From positions 13,795,992 to 13,859,991 of the forward strand of contig CM055907.1 of NCBI GenBank assembly GCA_029582155.1: 64,000 nucleotides of DNA. The letters are read 5' to 3'. Position numbers and translations under genes: made by a program. This DNA comes from Panopea generosa. Taxonomy: Eukaryota; Mollusca; Bivalvia; Adapedonta; Hiatellidae. The notes under the pieces are model-generated. The model made no database searches and was not told the DNA's origin. It saw only the letters and a list, made by a program, of their open reading frames with translations. This document shows, one piece after another, positions 1 through 14,200 of the stretch (the first letter of the stretch is position 1; each line of letters starts with the position of its first letter).

Positions 1-89
1 GGGTAGAAAACTCCACTAATGACAACTCGGGGGTCCGTAAATTTTTTTTAACTTAGCCCACATCTTTACTTCTTGTGGTTTATAAGATA

Positions 90-400
90 AGAAATCCTGT
101 TGGTATGTTGGGTTTAGTAACAATGGGAGTCGGTATTGCGGGTTTAGTATAGTAGTTCAGTATGGCAGTCATTGTGTTGGGTTTAGTTTTGTAGTCGGTG
201 TAGTAAGGCAGACCGTGTTGCTGGTAAAGTATGCCCGGTTAAATATGGCAGTAGGCATGGCAGTGTGTATTTATAATGGGTAAACTTTAGGATGGTAGTG
301 TATATTGAGGGTTTAGTATGGCAGTCGGTATCATAAGTTTAGTATAGCAGTCTGTGTTACTAGTACATTATGGCAGTCGGAATATGGGTTTTTATCTCTA
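90..400. repeat. Degenerate outlying copies of minisatellite A
   Basis: Scattered copies of the same unit (TATGGCAGTCGG, GGGTTTAGTA) with indels, separated from the main array by about 1.1 kb of other sequence. They are probably an old edge of the array. Confidence 0.8.
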
Positions 401-954
401 CTGGCGAAAGGCTTATGCCATGGTGCGTTGTTCGTTATCTGTCGTCCGCTAGCAGCACTTTCTCTGAAACAATTAGGCTAATTAAACTCAAACTTCACAT
501 GGATGTTTCTATTTGATAGGAGACTATACAGAAGAACTTTTTTTTCGATCTGAAATGCAATATGGCCACCGTTACTAAAAATAGTCCAAAACTTATAAAA
601 TGTTTTTTTCATGAGTCACCCAACAGATTTTGTAAATATTTATGTAGTAAGGATAACCACCTATAGTTTTATTAGATTTGTTCAAATGGTGTCCATGGGG
701 TTAAAAATGATCCGGCCTGAGGGTTCAATTAGAGGACACATGTCATTACAATAAACTTTTTTTTTTAAAAGAACTGACTTTTGCCTATGTTTTAACAGAG
801 GCATTGTTTGGTCAGAAAGGTTCAGATTAGTGAAAATGACCGGGTTCCACTGTCTTGAAATTTGGGATTACAAAAATAGTTTTCTTCAGAACTGGTCAAT
901 CAAATTTGTTCATATTTGGCATAAATTATCCCTATGTGTAGTGGTTTGAAAGAA
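401..954. other. Non-genic AT-rich spacer
   Basis: No gene or recognisable element. A phrase near 890 (ACTGGTCAATCAAATTTG) recurs in diverged form near 1,440 (CCGGTCAGTCAAATTTGG), so this is old dispersed-repeat sequence. Confidence 0.5.
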
Positions 955-1400
955 GATAAGAATTTAGGGGCTAATATCTATAGGGGCCCTGTAAGGGGAC
1001 TTTTTTCATAGGGATACTATGAGAAAACAGTAAATTCTCATTCTTTTATCCATTTGGGCAAAATTATTATTCAATTTGAGTTCTGAAGCATCATCTGGTC
1101 ATTGGAAATAAGATTTGGTTCAATTAGGAGAATTGTTTAAAATTGATATAGATTATCCATTATATGTGTTTAAAGTTTGTACAAATGAAGGGGCTTGTAT
1201 ATATAAGGACCCTGTAAGGGGACTTTGAGTTTTATATAGGAATACTATGGGAAAACGGAAAATTCTTATTTTTCCATCCGTTTATGATTTTATTTTTTTT
1301 TAATTTGAGTTCTGAAGCATCTTCTATTCATAACAAATAAGATTTTGTTCAATTAGAAGGATTGACTTTCCAAAAGGGGCCAGGTGGGGTCACAAAATGA
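955..1400. repeat. Direct repeat of about 223 bp, two copies
   Basis: Both copies contain CCTGTAAGGGGAC (988 and 1211) and AATTTGAGTTCTGAAGCATC further on, with a constant offset near 223 bp. They are diverged. No coding potential seen. Confidence 0.75.
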
Positions 1401-1469
1401 TTAAAATTGAACATTTTGGTAAATCTTATTCTTAACAACCGGTCAGTCAAATTTGGTATCATTTTTAAT

Positions 1470-4400
1470 GACTGCAGTTGGTATCATCATAGTGGGTTTA
1501 GTATGGCATTCGGTATGGCGGGTTAAGTATGGCAGTCGGTATGGCAGGTTTAGTATGGCAGTCGGTATGGTGGGTTAAGTATGGCAGTCAGTATGGCGGG
1601 TATAGTATGGCAGTCGGTATGGTGGGTTAAGTATGGCAGTCGGTATGGCAGGTTTAGTATGGCAGTCGGTATGGTGGGTTAAGTATGGCAGTCAGTATGG
1701 CGGGTATAGTATGGCAGTCGTTATGGCAGGTATGGTTTTGAGTCGGTATGGCGGGTATAGTATGGCAGTCGGTATGGCGGGTTTAGTATGGCAGTAGGTA
1801 TGGCGGGTTAAGTATGGTAGTCGGTATGGTGGGTATAGTATGGCAGTCGGTATGGCGGGTTAAGTATGGCAGTCGGTATGGAGGTATGGCAGTCGGTATG
1901 GCGGGTATAGTATGGTAGTCGGTATGGTGGGTATAGTATGGCAGTCGGTATGGCGGGTTGAGTATGACAGTCGGTATGGCGGGTTTGGTATGGCAGTCGG
2001 TATGGCGGGTATGGTATGGTAGTCGGTATGGTGGGTATAGTATGGCAGTCGGTATGGCAGGTTAAGTATGGCAGTCGGTATGGCAGGTATAGTATGGCAG
2101 TCAGTATGGCAGGTATGGTATGGCAGTCGGTATGGTGGGTTAAGTATGGCAGTCGGTATGGCGGGTATAGTATGTCAGTCCATATGGCGGGTATGGTATG
2201 GCAGTCGGTATGGCGAGTTAAGTATGGTAGTCGGTATGACGGATTTGGTATGGCAGTCGGTATGGCGGGTATAGTATGGCAGTCGGTATGGTTGGTTTGG
2301 CAGTCGGTATGGCGGGTTAGGTATGGCAGTCGGTTTGGCGGGTAAGGTATGGCAGTCTGTATGGTGGGTTAAGTATGGCTGTCTGTATGGCGGGTTTGGC
2401 AGTCGGTATGGAGGGTTTGGTATGGCAGTCGGTTTGGCGGGTAAAGTATGGCAGTATGTATGGCAGGTTAGGTATGGCAGTCGGTATGGTGGGTAAAATA
2501 TGGCAGTCAGTATGGCAGGTATAGTATGTCAGTCGGTATTGCGGGTATAGTATGTCAGTCGGTATGGTGGGTATGGTATGGCAGTCAGTATGGTGGGTTT
2601 AGTATGGCAGTCTGTATGGCGGGTTTGGCAGTCGGAATGGCGGGTTTGGTATGGCAGTAGGTTTGGCGGGTAAAGTATGGCAGTCGGTATGGCGGGTAAA
2701 GTATGGCAGTCGGTATGGTGGGTATGGCAGTCGGTATGGCGGGTTAAGTATGGCAGTCGTAATGGTGGGTTAAGTATGGCAGTCGGTATGGCGGGTTTAG
2801 TATGGCAGTCGGTATGGCAGGTACGGTATGGCAGTCGGTATGGCGGTCGGTATGGCTGGTATGGTATGGCGGTCGGTATGGCGGCTATGGTACGGCAGTC
2901 GGTATGGCGGGTTAAATATGGCAGTTGGTATGGCGGGTATAGAATGGCAGTCTGTATGGCGGGTTAAATATGGCAGTCGGTATTGCGGGTTAAGTATGGG
3001 TATAGAATGGCAGTCTGTATGGCGGGTTAAATATGGCAGTCGTTATTGCAGGTTAAGTATGGCAGTCGGTATGGTGGGTTAAGTATGGCAGTCTGTATGG
3101 CAGGTATAGTATGGCAGTCGGTATGGCAGGTTTGGCAGTCGGTATGGCGGGTATAGGTTGGCAGTCTGTATGGCAGGTATGGTATTGCAGTCAGTATGGC
3201 GGGTTAAGTATGGCAATCTGTATGGCGGGTATAGTATGGCAGTCTGTATGGCGGGTTAAGTATGGCAGTCGGTATGTTGGGTACAGTATGGCAGTCGGTA
3301 TGGCGGGTTTGGCAGTCGGTATGGCAGGTTAGGTATGGTGGGTTTGGCAGTGGGTATGGCGTGTTTTGTATGGCAGTCGGTATGGCGGGTATAGTATGAC
3401 AGTCGGAATGGCGGGTTTAGTATGGCAGTATGTATGGCGGGTTAAGTATGGCATTCGGTATGGGGGGTTTAGTATGGCAGTCGGTATGGCTGGTTAAGTA
3501 TGGCAGTCAGTATGGTGGGTTTAGTATGGCAGTCAGTTTGGTTGTTTTAGTATGGCAGTCGGAATGGCGGGTTTAGTATGGTAGTCAGTATGATAAGTTT
3601 AGTATAGCAGTCGTTATGGTGGGTTTAAAGTGGCCGTCGATATGGTGAGCTTAGTATGACAGTCAGTTTGGCTATTTTAGTATGGCAGACTATTTTGCGG
3701 GTTAAGTACGGGAGTTTGTATGGCGAGTTTAGTATGACATTGGGTGTTGCTGGTTAAGTATGGCAGACTGTGACGAGTTAAGTATAGAAGTATGTATGGC
3801 GGGTTTAGTATGGCAGTCTGTATGGTGGGTTAAGTATAGCAGTCTGTATGGTTGGATTAGTATGGCAATCTGTATGGTGGGTTTAGTATGGCAGTCTGTA
3901 TGGAGGGTTTAGTATGGCAGTCTGTATGGTTGGATTAGTATGGCAATCTGTATGATGGGTTTAGTATGGCAGTCTGTATGGTTGGTTTAGTATGGCAATC
4001 TGTATGGTTGGTTTAGTATGGCAGTCTGTATGGTGGGTTTAATATGGCAGTCTGTATTGTTGGTTTAGTATGGCAATCTGTATGGTTGGTTTAGTATGGC
4101 AGTCTGTATAGCGGGTTTAGTATGGCAATCAGTATGGCGGGTTTAGTATGGCAGTCTTTATGGCCGGTTTAGTATGGCATTCTGTATAGCGGGTATAGTA
4201 TGGCAGTCTGTATGGCCGGTTTAGTATGGCAGTTAGTATGGCGGGTTTAGTATGTCAGTCAGTATGGCGGGTTTAGTATGGCAGTCAGTATGGCAGGTTT
4301 AGTATGACAGTTTGTATGGCAGGTTTGGTATGGCAGTCAGTATGGCAGGTTTAGTATGGCAGTCAGTATGGCGGGTTTAGTATGGCAGTCGGAATGGCGG

Positions 4401-4472
4401 GTTTGTTATGGCAGTTTGTATAGCGGGTTTAGAATGGCAGTCAGTATGGCGGGTTTAGTATGGCAGTCAGTA
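1470..4472. repeat. Minisatellite A: 26-bp unit, about 115 copies
   Basis: The unit is TATGGCAGTCGG plus TATGGCGGGTTTAG: two related half-units of 12 and 14 bases. The period is 26 (for example 2041 to 2067 to 2093). Left-hand copies are regular; the 3,600-4,472 part is more diverged (GTCTGTATGGTTGG variants). The + strand is G/T-rich. Open frames across it are repeat artefacts. Confidence 0.95.
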
Positions 4473-4935
4473 AAGCTAAAACTACCTAGAAATTGTCATA
4501 TACGGTAGAAACTTACCATGATTTGCCGCCTTTATAGTACAGCTCACGTGATTGTAGGAATGAAATTCAACCGGAGATACGGCTTCGGCCATTGGTTGTT
4601 TCTCAAGGGTGGTATGGCGAGTACTGGAAATCGGTATTGCAACAGGACAAACAATAAAATACTATCTTCGAGCTTTTTTCGTTTTTTAACCCTTTACTCC
4701 ATTTACATCCGTTTTCCCGCAACAATCACAGAACGAGCAATCTGAACAGTTCCTGCACTGTTTTCCACTCTGTCATTTAATATAAACATAATTCACCAAA
4801 TAATTCAAAAGCCTTCTATATAAGGTGTCCAAAGGCGTCTATATTAGAGGTGTCCAAATGCGTCTATATGAAGTAAAGGGTTAAGCAATAATTGTATTGG
4901 AAACAATACTTATAGTAAAACACCAATTAAGTCAA
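4473..4935. other. Spacer without a supported gene
   Basis: An open frame at 4518-4745 has no recognisable motif and is not supported. Two tandem copies of GGTGTCCAAA followed by GCGTCTATAT lie at 4,823-4,870. Confidence 0.45.
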
Positions 4936-4939
4936 CCAA

Positions 4940-5015
4940 TGAACCGGTGGCATAATGGTAAGATTTCTGACTCCTACATCAGATACCAACGGGTAGAATC
5001 CAGTTCCGTATATTT
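4940..5015 (+). repeat. tRNA-like SINE head
   Basis: An A box (GTGGCATAATGGTAAG) and a weaker B box (GGGTAGAATCC) are spaced as in tRNA, followed by a T-rich stretch. It is a degenerate tRNA-derived element, not a functional tRNA. Confidence 0.55.
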
Positions 5016-5325
5016 TTTTGCTATATTTTTAATATAAGGTTATGTAATTTTCTTGTTATACACCGAATATTCATAAATACCTAAGCCCAATATATGTTTT
5101 ACCTGGACCGGAAGTTGCGTGATAATACATTTTGTTTCTGTTAAGCTCTTCATGTTGCCGCAAAGCAATGTTGATTTGAAACAGTCCGTAGTTTCCACAT
5201 CACAAACGCCTCCACTATAAACAAAGAATATCATTTCAATGGAAATTCGTGGATTTTGTCCGTATTTGTTAAAAACCTTAATCTGTTTTGCTCGAAAGGC
5301 TCTGGGGTGCATGGGCATACATAGT

Positions 5326-5512
5326 TTTGTATTAAAGGGAATTTATCAGGATTTTTCGAACTTTTTAAATTGGTTAAAACTTTTTTTCCCCAATATACCT
5401 ATACATACTAATTGACAGGTATTGCCAAAAGAATATCTTTTTAAACATGTCAAAATCATATATTGAACTGAACGGGACTTCCTAACTATGGCTACACGCC
5501 TAGGTTAGACTA
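5326..5512 (-). repeat. Dispersed repeat R1, copy 1
   Basis: The reverse complement matches 45,072-45,262 and 58,628-58,832 along about 185 bp, from an AACCTAGGC-x-GTAGCC block to GAAAAATCCTGAT. Short non-coding interspersed element, class unknown. Confidence 0.7.
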
Positions 5513-6114
5513 AAATGTATTTCCCGCTTAAAATTAACATATTTTGTGGTGTATTAAATGAGTGACGTGATTTTGATTTCAATATGATCCATTATATAGG
5601 TTTACAAGTAGTCAAAATTGTTTCATCTTAGAAAGAGCCCGAATGACGATGCAAAGGTCGTCAAACAGTATTCAAATGTCGTCTATTTTTAGAATGGGAA
5701 ATTTGTTTCAAGTTTACCACTCAAATCAGTTTAATTATCGATTTTGTCACGTTTTGTTTGATTTGCCATACCAAAACATTCGGATTCTATTTATTAATGA
5801 TAATGAGATACTTTTTATCCATTTTAATACTTCCTTTAAGTGTTTGTTGTGCATATGTTGATGTGTGAACATGATTGAAATATAGTTCAACTTTGTCGTG
5901 AGTCACTTTAGATAGTAACAAATATCGATTGATAGAATAGTCAATCGAAATATAATTAAAGTGAAATCACCCAAATGTGTGGTAGATCTTAGTTTGCAAA
6001 ATTAACATGTAATTTGATTCCTTTCTCAGGAACATTTAGGGGAAGCAACTGCTCCTCGATTTACTGCACCAATAAACACGTGATTATCTATCTTGTACAC
6101 GTATCATGAAAAAG
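5513..6114. other. Non-genic spacer
   Basis: AT-rich. The open frame at 5643-5861 shows no family motifs. Nothing else recognised. Confidence 0.4.
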
Positions 6115-6140
6115 CGGGGCGGTAATGTAATGGATAGAGT
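6115..6140 (+). repeat. Truncated SINE head (S4 family) at the edge of minisatellite B
   Basis: GGGGCGGTAATGTAATGGAT followed by AGAGTGTTGGCC matches the 5' tRNA-like head of the S4 SINE at 30,190-30,358 (GGGGCGGTGGTGTAGTGGAT). The match stops abruptly where the 31-bp tandem array begins. Confidence 0.75.
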
Positions 6141-7752
6141 GTTGGCCGTACCATATAACTAGTATAACATCAGGTTCCGTACCATATAACTTGTTTAATA
6201 TCAAGTTCCGTACCGTATAACTAGTATTATATCAAGTTCCGTACCGTATAACTAGTATTATCAAGTTCCATACCGTAGTATAATTAGTATAACATCAAGT
6301 TCCGTACCGTATAACTAGTATAACATCAAGTTCCGTAGAGTATAACTAGTATTACTTCAAGTTCCGTACCGTATAACTAGTATAACATCAAGTTCCTTAC
6401 CGTATTACTAGTATAACATCAAGTTCCGTACCGTATAACTAGTATTATTTCAAGTTCCGTACCGTATAACTAGTATTATATCAAGTTCCGTACCGTATAA
6501 CTAGTATAACATCAAGTTCCGTACCGAATAACTAGTATTATATCAAGTTCTGTACCGTATAACTAGTATAACATCAAGTGCCGTACCGTATAACTAGTAT
6601 AACATCAAGTTACAAACCGTACAACTAGTATAATATCAAGTTCCGTACCGTATAACTAGTATAACATCAAGTTCCGTAGCGTATAACTAGTATAACATCA
6701 AGTTCCATACTGTATAACTAGTTTTATATCAAGTTCCGTACCGTATAACTAGTACAACATCCGTACCATATAACTAGTATGACATCAAGTTCCGTACTGT
6801 ATACCTAGTATAACATCAAGTTCCGTACCGTATAACTAGTATTATATCAAGTTCCGTACCATATAACTAGTATAACATCAAGTTCCGTACCGTATAACTA
6901 GTATTATATCAAGTTCCGTACCGTATAACTAGAATAATTTCAAGTACCATACCGTATAACTAGTATAACATCAAGTTCCGTACCGTATAACTAGTATAAC
7001 ATCAAGTTCCATACTGTATAACTAGTTTTATATCAAGTTCCGTACCGTATAACTAGTACAACATCCGTACCATATAACTAGTATGACATCAAGTTCCGTA
7101 CTGTATACCTAGTATAACATCAAGTTCCGTACCGTATAACTAGTATTATATCAAGTTCCGTACCATATAACTAGTATAACATCAAGTTCCGTATCGTATA
7201 ACTAGTATTATATCAAGTTCCGTACCGTATAACTAGAATAATTTCAAGTACCATACCGTATAACTAGTATAACATCAAGTTCTGTACCGTATGACTAGTA
7301 TTGTATCAAGTTCCGTACCGTATAACTAGAATAATTTCAAGTGCCATACCGTATAACTAGCGTAACATCAAGTTCCGTACCGTATAACTAGTATTATATC
7401 AAGTTCCGTACCATATAACTAGTATAACATCAAGTTCCGTACCGTATAACTAGCATTGTATCAAGTTCTGTATCGTATAACTAGTATAACATCAAGTGCC
7501 GTACCGTATAACTAGTATAACATCAAGTCTCTAACCATATAAACTAGTTTAACATCAAGTTCCAAACCGTATAACTAGTATAACATCAAGTTCCGTACCG
7601 TATAACTAGTATTATATCAAGTTCTGTACCGTATAACTAGTATAACATCAAGTGCCGTACCTTATAACTTGTATAACATCAAGTTCCAAACCGTATAACT
7701 AGTATAACATCAAGTTCCAAACCGTATAACTAGTATAATATCAAGTTCCGTT
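6141..7752. repeat. Minisatellite B: 31-bp unit, about 52 copies
   Basis: The unit is GTATAACTAGTATAACATCA plus AGTTCCGTACC. Variants include TATTATATC for TATAACATC. A block near 6,690-6,985 is repeated at 6,994-7,289 with a 304-bp offset, including shared rare variants (ACAACATCCGTACC, AGAATAATTTCAAGTACC). Confidence 0.95.
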
Positions 7753-8218
7753 GACCAATACGTTTTGGAAAAGCAATAATAACGAATAGCTAACCCACCA
7801 CTTTTGCATTTCCAAAATGTACATAGGTCATATCCAGTTATTGTTTTTTACGTAAAGGAGACCCCAGGAATGGCGGACCCTCCAGCGGGCCAGGTCGTTC
7901 AATCAGTCATGAAACTAGCAGCCGGAAGGAGAGGGGAGTGATTTTTATGAAAATATCTTGAAACTATTAGTTTATTGATACATATTTCATTATATTTCAT
8001 CATTATATACAACATATCAATTTCTTGTAAAACCTGCTGTCACATATCGCCATATTAAATACACAAGGTCTCATTTCGGTAAAAATGACTTTTTTAATTA
8101 ATACATTTTAATGGTATCTATCTATTCAATATTTTATTCTAAATGGTTTCGTTAAATTATTTTTTATTATAACTTTTTTCAAAAGGGCACTTGAGACATT
8201 TATGAAATAGCTTGGAAA
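7753..8218. other. Spacer between arrays B and C
   Basis: No gene. ATAGCTAACCCACCAC near 7,786 matches a motif of dispersed repeat R2 (26,497 and 50,503). The remainder is AT-rich and unrecognised. Confidence 0.5.
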
Positions 8219-11200
8219 CATAAGGGATCATTTACTCATCCTTCAGAAACATATGGGCTTATCTAATCATCCTTCACACACATATGAGCTCATCTACTCA
8301 TACTTCAGATACATAAGGGCTCATCTACTCATCCTTCAGAAACATATGGGCTTATCTAATCATCCTTCACACACATATGAGCTCATCTACTCATACTTCA
8401 GATACATAAGGGCTCATCTACTCATCCTTCAGAAACATATGGGCTTATCTAATCATCCTTCACACACATATGGGCTCATCTACTCATACTTCAGATACAT
8501 AAGGGCTCATCTACTCATCTTTCAGAAACAAAAGGGCTCATATACTCATCCTTCAGAAACATATGGGATCATATACTCATCCTTCACACACATATGGGCT
8601 CATCTACTCATACTTCAGATACATAAGGGCTCATCTACTCATCCTTCAGAAACAAAAGGGCTCATATTCTCATCCTTCAGAAACATATGGGATCATATAC
8701 TCATACTTCAGATACATAAGGGCTCATCTACTCATCCTTCAGAAACAAAAGGGCTCATATACACATCCTTCAGAAACATAAGGGCTCATATACTCATCCT
8801 TCAGAAACATATGGGATCATCTACTCATCCTTCAGAAACATATGGGCCCATCTACTCATACTTCAGAATCATATGGGCCCATCTACTCATCCTTCAGAAA
8901 CACAAGGGCTCATATACACATCCTTCAGAAACATAAGGGCTCATATACTCATCCTTCAGAAACATATGGGATCATATACTCATCCTTCAGAAACATATGG
9001 GATCATCTGCTCATACTTCAGAAACATATGGGCCCATCTACTCATCGTTCAGAAACATATGGGCCCATCTGCTCATACTTCAGAAACATAAGGGATCATC
9101 TACTCACCCTTCAGAAACATTAGGGCATATCTAATCATCATTCACACACATATGGTTTCATCACTCATACTTCAGAAACATAAGGGATCATATACTCATC
9201 CTTCAGAAACATTAGGGCTTATCTAATCATCATTCAGACACAAACGAGCCCATCTACTCATACTTCAGAAACATAAGGGCTCATGTACTCATACTACAGA
9301 AACATAAGGTCCCATCTACTCATCCTTCTGTAACATAATGGCTCATCTACTTATCCTTCAGAAACATACGGGCCCATCTACTCATACTTCAGTAACATAA
9401 TGGCTCATCTACTCATCCTTCAGAAACATACGGGACCATCTACTCATACTTCAGAAACATACGGGCCCATCTACTCATACTTCAGAAACATACGGGCCCA
9501 TCTACTCATAATTCAGAAACATAAGGGCTCATCTACTCATACTTCAGAAACATACGGGCCCATCTACTCATACTTCAGTAACATAATGGCTCATCTACTC
9601 ATCCTTCAGAAACATACGGGCCCATCTACTCATACTTCAGAAACATACGGGCCAATCTACTCATTATTCAGAAACATAAGGGCTCATCTACTCATACTTC
9701 AGAAACATACGGGCCCATCTACTCATACTTTAGAAACATAATGACGCATCTACTCATCCTTCAGAAACATAAGGGTTCATCTACATTACCTTCAGAAACA
9801 TAATTGCTCATTTACTCATCCTTTAGAAACATAAGGGCTCATCTGCTCATCCTTCATAAACATAATGGATTATCTTATCATCTTTCAAAACATTAGGGCT
9901 CATCTATTCATCCTTAAAAAAAACATAAAGGCTCATCTAGTCATCCTTAAGAATCATAAAGGGTCATCTACTCATCCTTCAGAAACATATGGGCTCATCT
10001 ACACATCCATCAAACCACAATGTCCCACCTTATCATTATTCAGAAACAAAATGGCTCATCTACTTATCCTTCAGAAACATAAGGGCTCATCTACTCATCC
10101 TTTAGAAATACAAAGGCTCATTTACTCATCCTTCAGAAACATAAGGGCTCATCTACGCATCCTTAAGAAACATAAAGGCCTATCTACTCATCCTTTAGAA
10201 ACATAAAGGCTCATCTACTCATCCTTCAGAAACATAATGGCTCATCTACTCATCCTTCAGATGCATACGGTCTCATTTTCTCATCCTTCAGAAACATAAG
10301 GGCTCATCTACTCATCCTTCAGAAACATAAAGTCCAATCTACTCATCTTTCAGACACATACGGGCTCATCTACTCATCGTTTAGAAACATAAGGACCCAT
10401 CTACTCATACTTCAGAAACATAAGAATGTATCTACTCATCCTTCAGAAACATTGGGCTCATCTACTCATCCTTCAGAAACATAACGGCTCATCTACACAT
10501 TCTTCAGAAACATAAGGAATCATCTACAAATCCTTCCGAAACATAAGGGTTCATCTACTTTGCCTTCAGAAACATAAGGGCTTATCTACTCATCCTTCAG
10601 ACACATAAGGTCTGATCTTCTCATCCTTCAGAAACATAAGGTCCCATCTACTCATCCTTCAAAAATATAAGGTCCAATCTACTCATCCTTCAGAAACTTA
10701 AGGTCTATTCTACTCATCATTTAGAAACATCAGGGCTAATCTTCTCATCCTTAAGAAACATAAGTGCTCATGTACTCACACTTAGAAACGTAGGGGCTCA
10801 TCTACTCATCTTTCCGAAACATAAGGTCTCATCTACTCATTTTTCAGTAACATAAGGGCCAATCTACTAATCCTTCAGAAACATAAAAGCTCATCTACTT
10901 ATCCATAAAGAACCTAAGGGCTCATCTGCTCTTCCTTAAGAAACATAAGTGCACATTAACTCATCCTTCAGAAACATAAGGTCTCATCTACACATCCTTC
11001 AGAAACATAAGGTCCCATCTATTCATCCTTCAGAGACATAAGGGCTCATCTTCTCATCCTTCAGAAACATTAGGTCCCATTTGCTCATACTTCAGACATA
11101 TAAGGGCTCATCTACTCATCCTTTCGAAACATAAGGGCTCATCTACTAATCTTTCAGACACATAAGGGCTCATCTACTCATCCTTCAGAAACATAAATGG

Positions 11201-14200
11201 TCATCTACTCATTCTTTAGACACATAAGGGCTCAACTACTCATACTTAAAAAACAAAAGGGCCCATCTATTCATACTTCAGACATATATGGGCTCATCTA
11301 CTCATCCTTTAAACACATGCTGGCTCATCTACTCATCGTTTATAAACATAAGGACCTATCTACTTATCCTTCAGAAACATAAGATTGATCTACTCATCCT
11401 TCAGAAACATAAGGGCTCATCTACTCATCCTCCAGAAACCTAACGGCTCATCTACTCATTCTTCAGAAACATAAGGACGCATCTACCAATCCTTCAGAAT
11501 CATAAGGGTTCATCTACTCATCCTTCAGAAAAATAAGGGCTCATCTACTCATTCTTAACAAACATAAGGGTTCATCTACTCATCTTTCAGAAACAACAGG
11601 GCCAATCTACTAATCATTCAGAATCATAAGAGCTCATCTACTCATCCTTAAGGAACATAAGGGCTCATCTACTCATCATTCAGAAACATAAGGGCTCATC
11701 TACTCATCCTTCAGAAACATAAGTGCTCATCTACTCATCTTTCAGAAACATGAGGGCCAATCTACTAATTCTTCAGAAACATAAGAGCTCATCTACTCAT
11801 ATTTAAGATACAAAAGGGCTCATTTAATCATCCTTCAGAAATATAAGAGCTCATCTACTCATACTTTAGAAACAAAAGGGCTAATCTACTCATCTTTCTT
11901 AAACATAAGGGTCAATCTACTTATCCTTCAGAAACATAAGAGCTCATCTACTCATCTTTGAGGAACATAATTGCTCATATACTCATCCTTTAGAAACAGC
12001 AGGGCTCATCTACCAACCTTAGAAACATAAGAGCTCATCTACTCATCATTCAGAGACATAAGGGCTCATCCAATCTTCCTTCAGAAACAATAGGTCACAT
12101 TTAATCATCATTAAGACTTAAAAGGGCTCATCTGCTCATCCTTCAGACACATAAGTGCTCATCTAGTCATCATTAAAAAACAAAAGGGCCCATCTACTCA
12201 TCCTTTAGAAACATAAGGGTGTATCTACTAATCATTCAGACACATAAGGACCCATCTACTCATCCTTCAGAAACATAATGGTTTTTCTACTCATTCTTCA
12301 GAAACATCAGGGTTCATCTACTCATCCTTCAGAAACATAAGGGCTCATCTACTTATTCATCACAAACAAAAGGGCTCAGCTACTCATCCTTCAGAAACAT
12401 AAAGGCTGATATACTCATCCTTCAGAAGCATAAGGGCTGATCTACTCATCTTGCAGAAACATAATGTCTCATCTACTCATCCTTCAGAAACATAAGGTCC
12501 CATCTATTTTTCCTTCAGAAACATACGGGCTCATCAACTCATCCTTCATAGACATCAGGGCTCAACTACTCATCCTAAAAAAACATAAGGTCCCATCTAC
12601 TCATCCTTCAGAAAGATAATGTCTCATCTACTCATCCTTCAGAAACATAAGTTCCCAGCTACTCATCCTTCAGAAACATACGAGATCATCAATTCACCCT
12701 TCAGAGACAAAATGACTCATCAACTCATCCTTCAGAGACATAAGGGCTCATCTACTCATTCTTAAGAAATATATGGTCACATCTACTCATCCTTCAGAAG
12801 CATAAAAGCTAATCTATTCATCCTTCAGAAACATAAGGTCATATCTACTCATCATTCAGACAAATACGGGCTCATCTACTCATTCTTTAAAAAATAAGGT
12901 CCCATCTTCTCATCTTTCAGAAACATGAGAGTGTATTTACTCATCCTTCAGAAACATAAGGGCTCATATACTCATCCTTCAGATACATAACGGCTCATCT
13001 ACCCTTTATCAGAAACATAAGGGCATATCTACCGATACTTCATAAACATAAGGGCTCATATACTTTGCCTTCAGAAACATAAGGGCTCATCTACTCATCC
13101 TTCAGAAACATAAGGTCCCATCTACTCATCCTTCAGAAACATACGGGCTCTTTAACTCATCCTTCAGAAACATAAAGGCTAATATACTCATCCTTTAGAA
13201 ACATAAGGGCTCATCTAATCACATTTAAAAACGTAGGCGCTCATCTAATCATCATTCAAAAACATAAAGGTTCATGTACTTATCTTTCAGAAACATAAGG
13301 ACCAATCTACTAATTCTTCAGAAACGTAAGAGCTCATCTACTCTTTCTTAAAGAACACAAGGGCTCATATAATCTTTCTTAAGAAACATGAGGGCCCATC
13401 TTCTCATCCTTCAGAAACTTAAGGGCTCATCTACTCATCCTTCAGAAACATAAGGGCTCATCTACTGACACTTAGAAACATAATCGATCATCTACTCATC
13501 ATTCACAAACATAATTGCTCATCTACTCATCCTTCAGAAACTTAAGAGCCCATCTACTCATCCTTCAGAGACATAAGGACCCATTTACTCATCCTTCAGA
13601 AACATAAGGGCTCATATACACATCCTTCAGAAACATAAGGTACCATCTGCTCATCCATCAAAACATAAGGGCTCATCTACTCATCCTTCAGACAAATAAG
13701 GCTTATCTACTCATCCTTTAGAAACATAAGGGCCTATCTACTCATCCCTCAGACACATAAGCGCTCATCTACTCATCCTTCGGAAACATAAGGGCTTATC
13801 TACTCATCCTTCAGAAACATAAGGCGTATCTACTCATCTTCAGTAAGATAAAGGCTCATCTACTAATCTTTCAGAAACATAACGGCTCATCTACTCATTC
13901 TTCACAAACATAAGGGCTCATCTACTCATCCTTCAGAAACATAAGGTCCCATCTACTCATACTTCAGAAACATAAGGTCTCATTTACTAATCCTTCAGAA
14001 GCATAAAAGCTCATCTATTCATCCTTCAGAAACATAAGAGTTCATTTACTCATTCTTCAGACACATACGGGCTCATCTACTCATCCTTCAGACTCATACG
14101 GGCTCATCTACTCATCCTTCAGAAACATAAGCGCTAATCAACTCATCATTCAGAAACATAAGGGCTCATCTACTCATCCTTCAGAAACATAAGGTCACAT

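Noticed and set aside
2016..3332. Trp/Met/Val-rich repeat proteins in the 26-bp array
   Set aside because: Frames follow directly from the repeat unit, overlap each other in different frames and end at random unit variants.
1470..4472. GGGTTTAG phrases as telomeric repeats
   Set aside because: They occur once per 26-bp unit inside an unrelated sequence and never as tandem TTAGGG or TTTAGGG.
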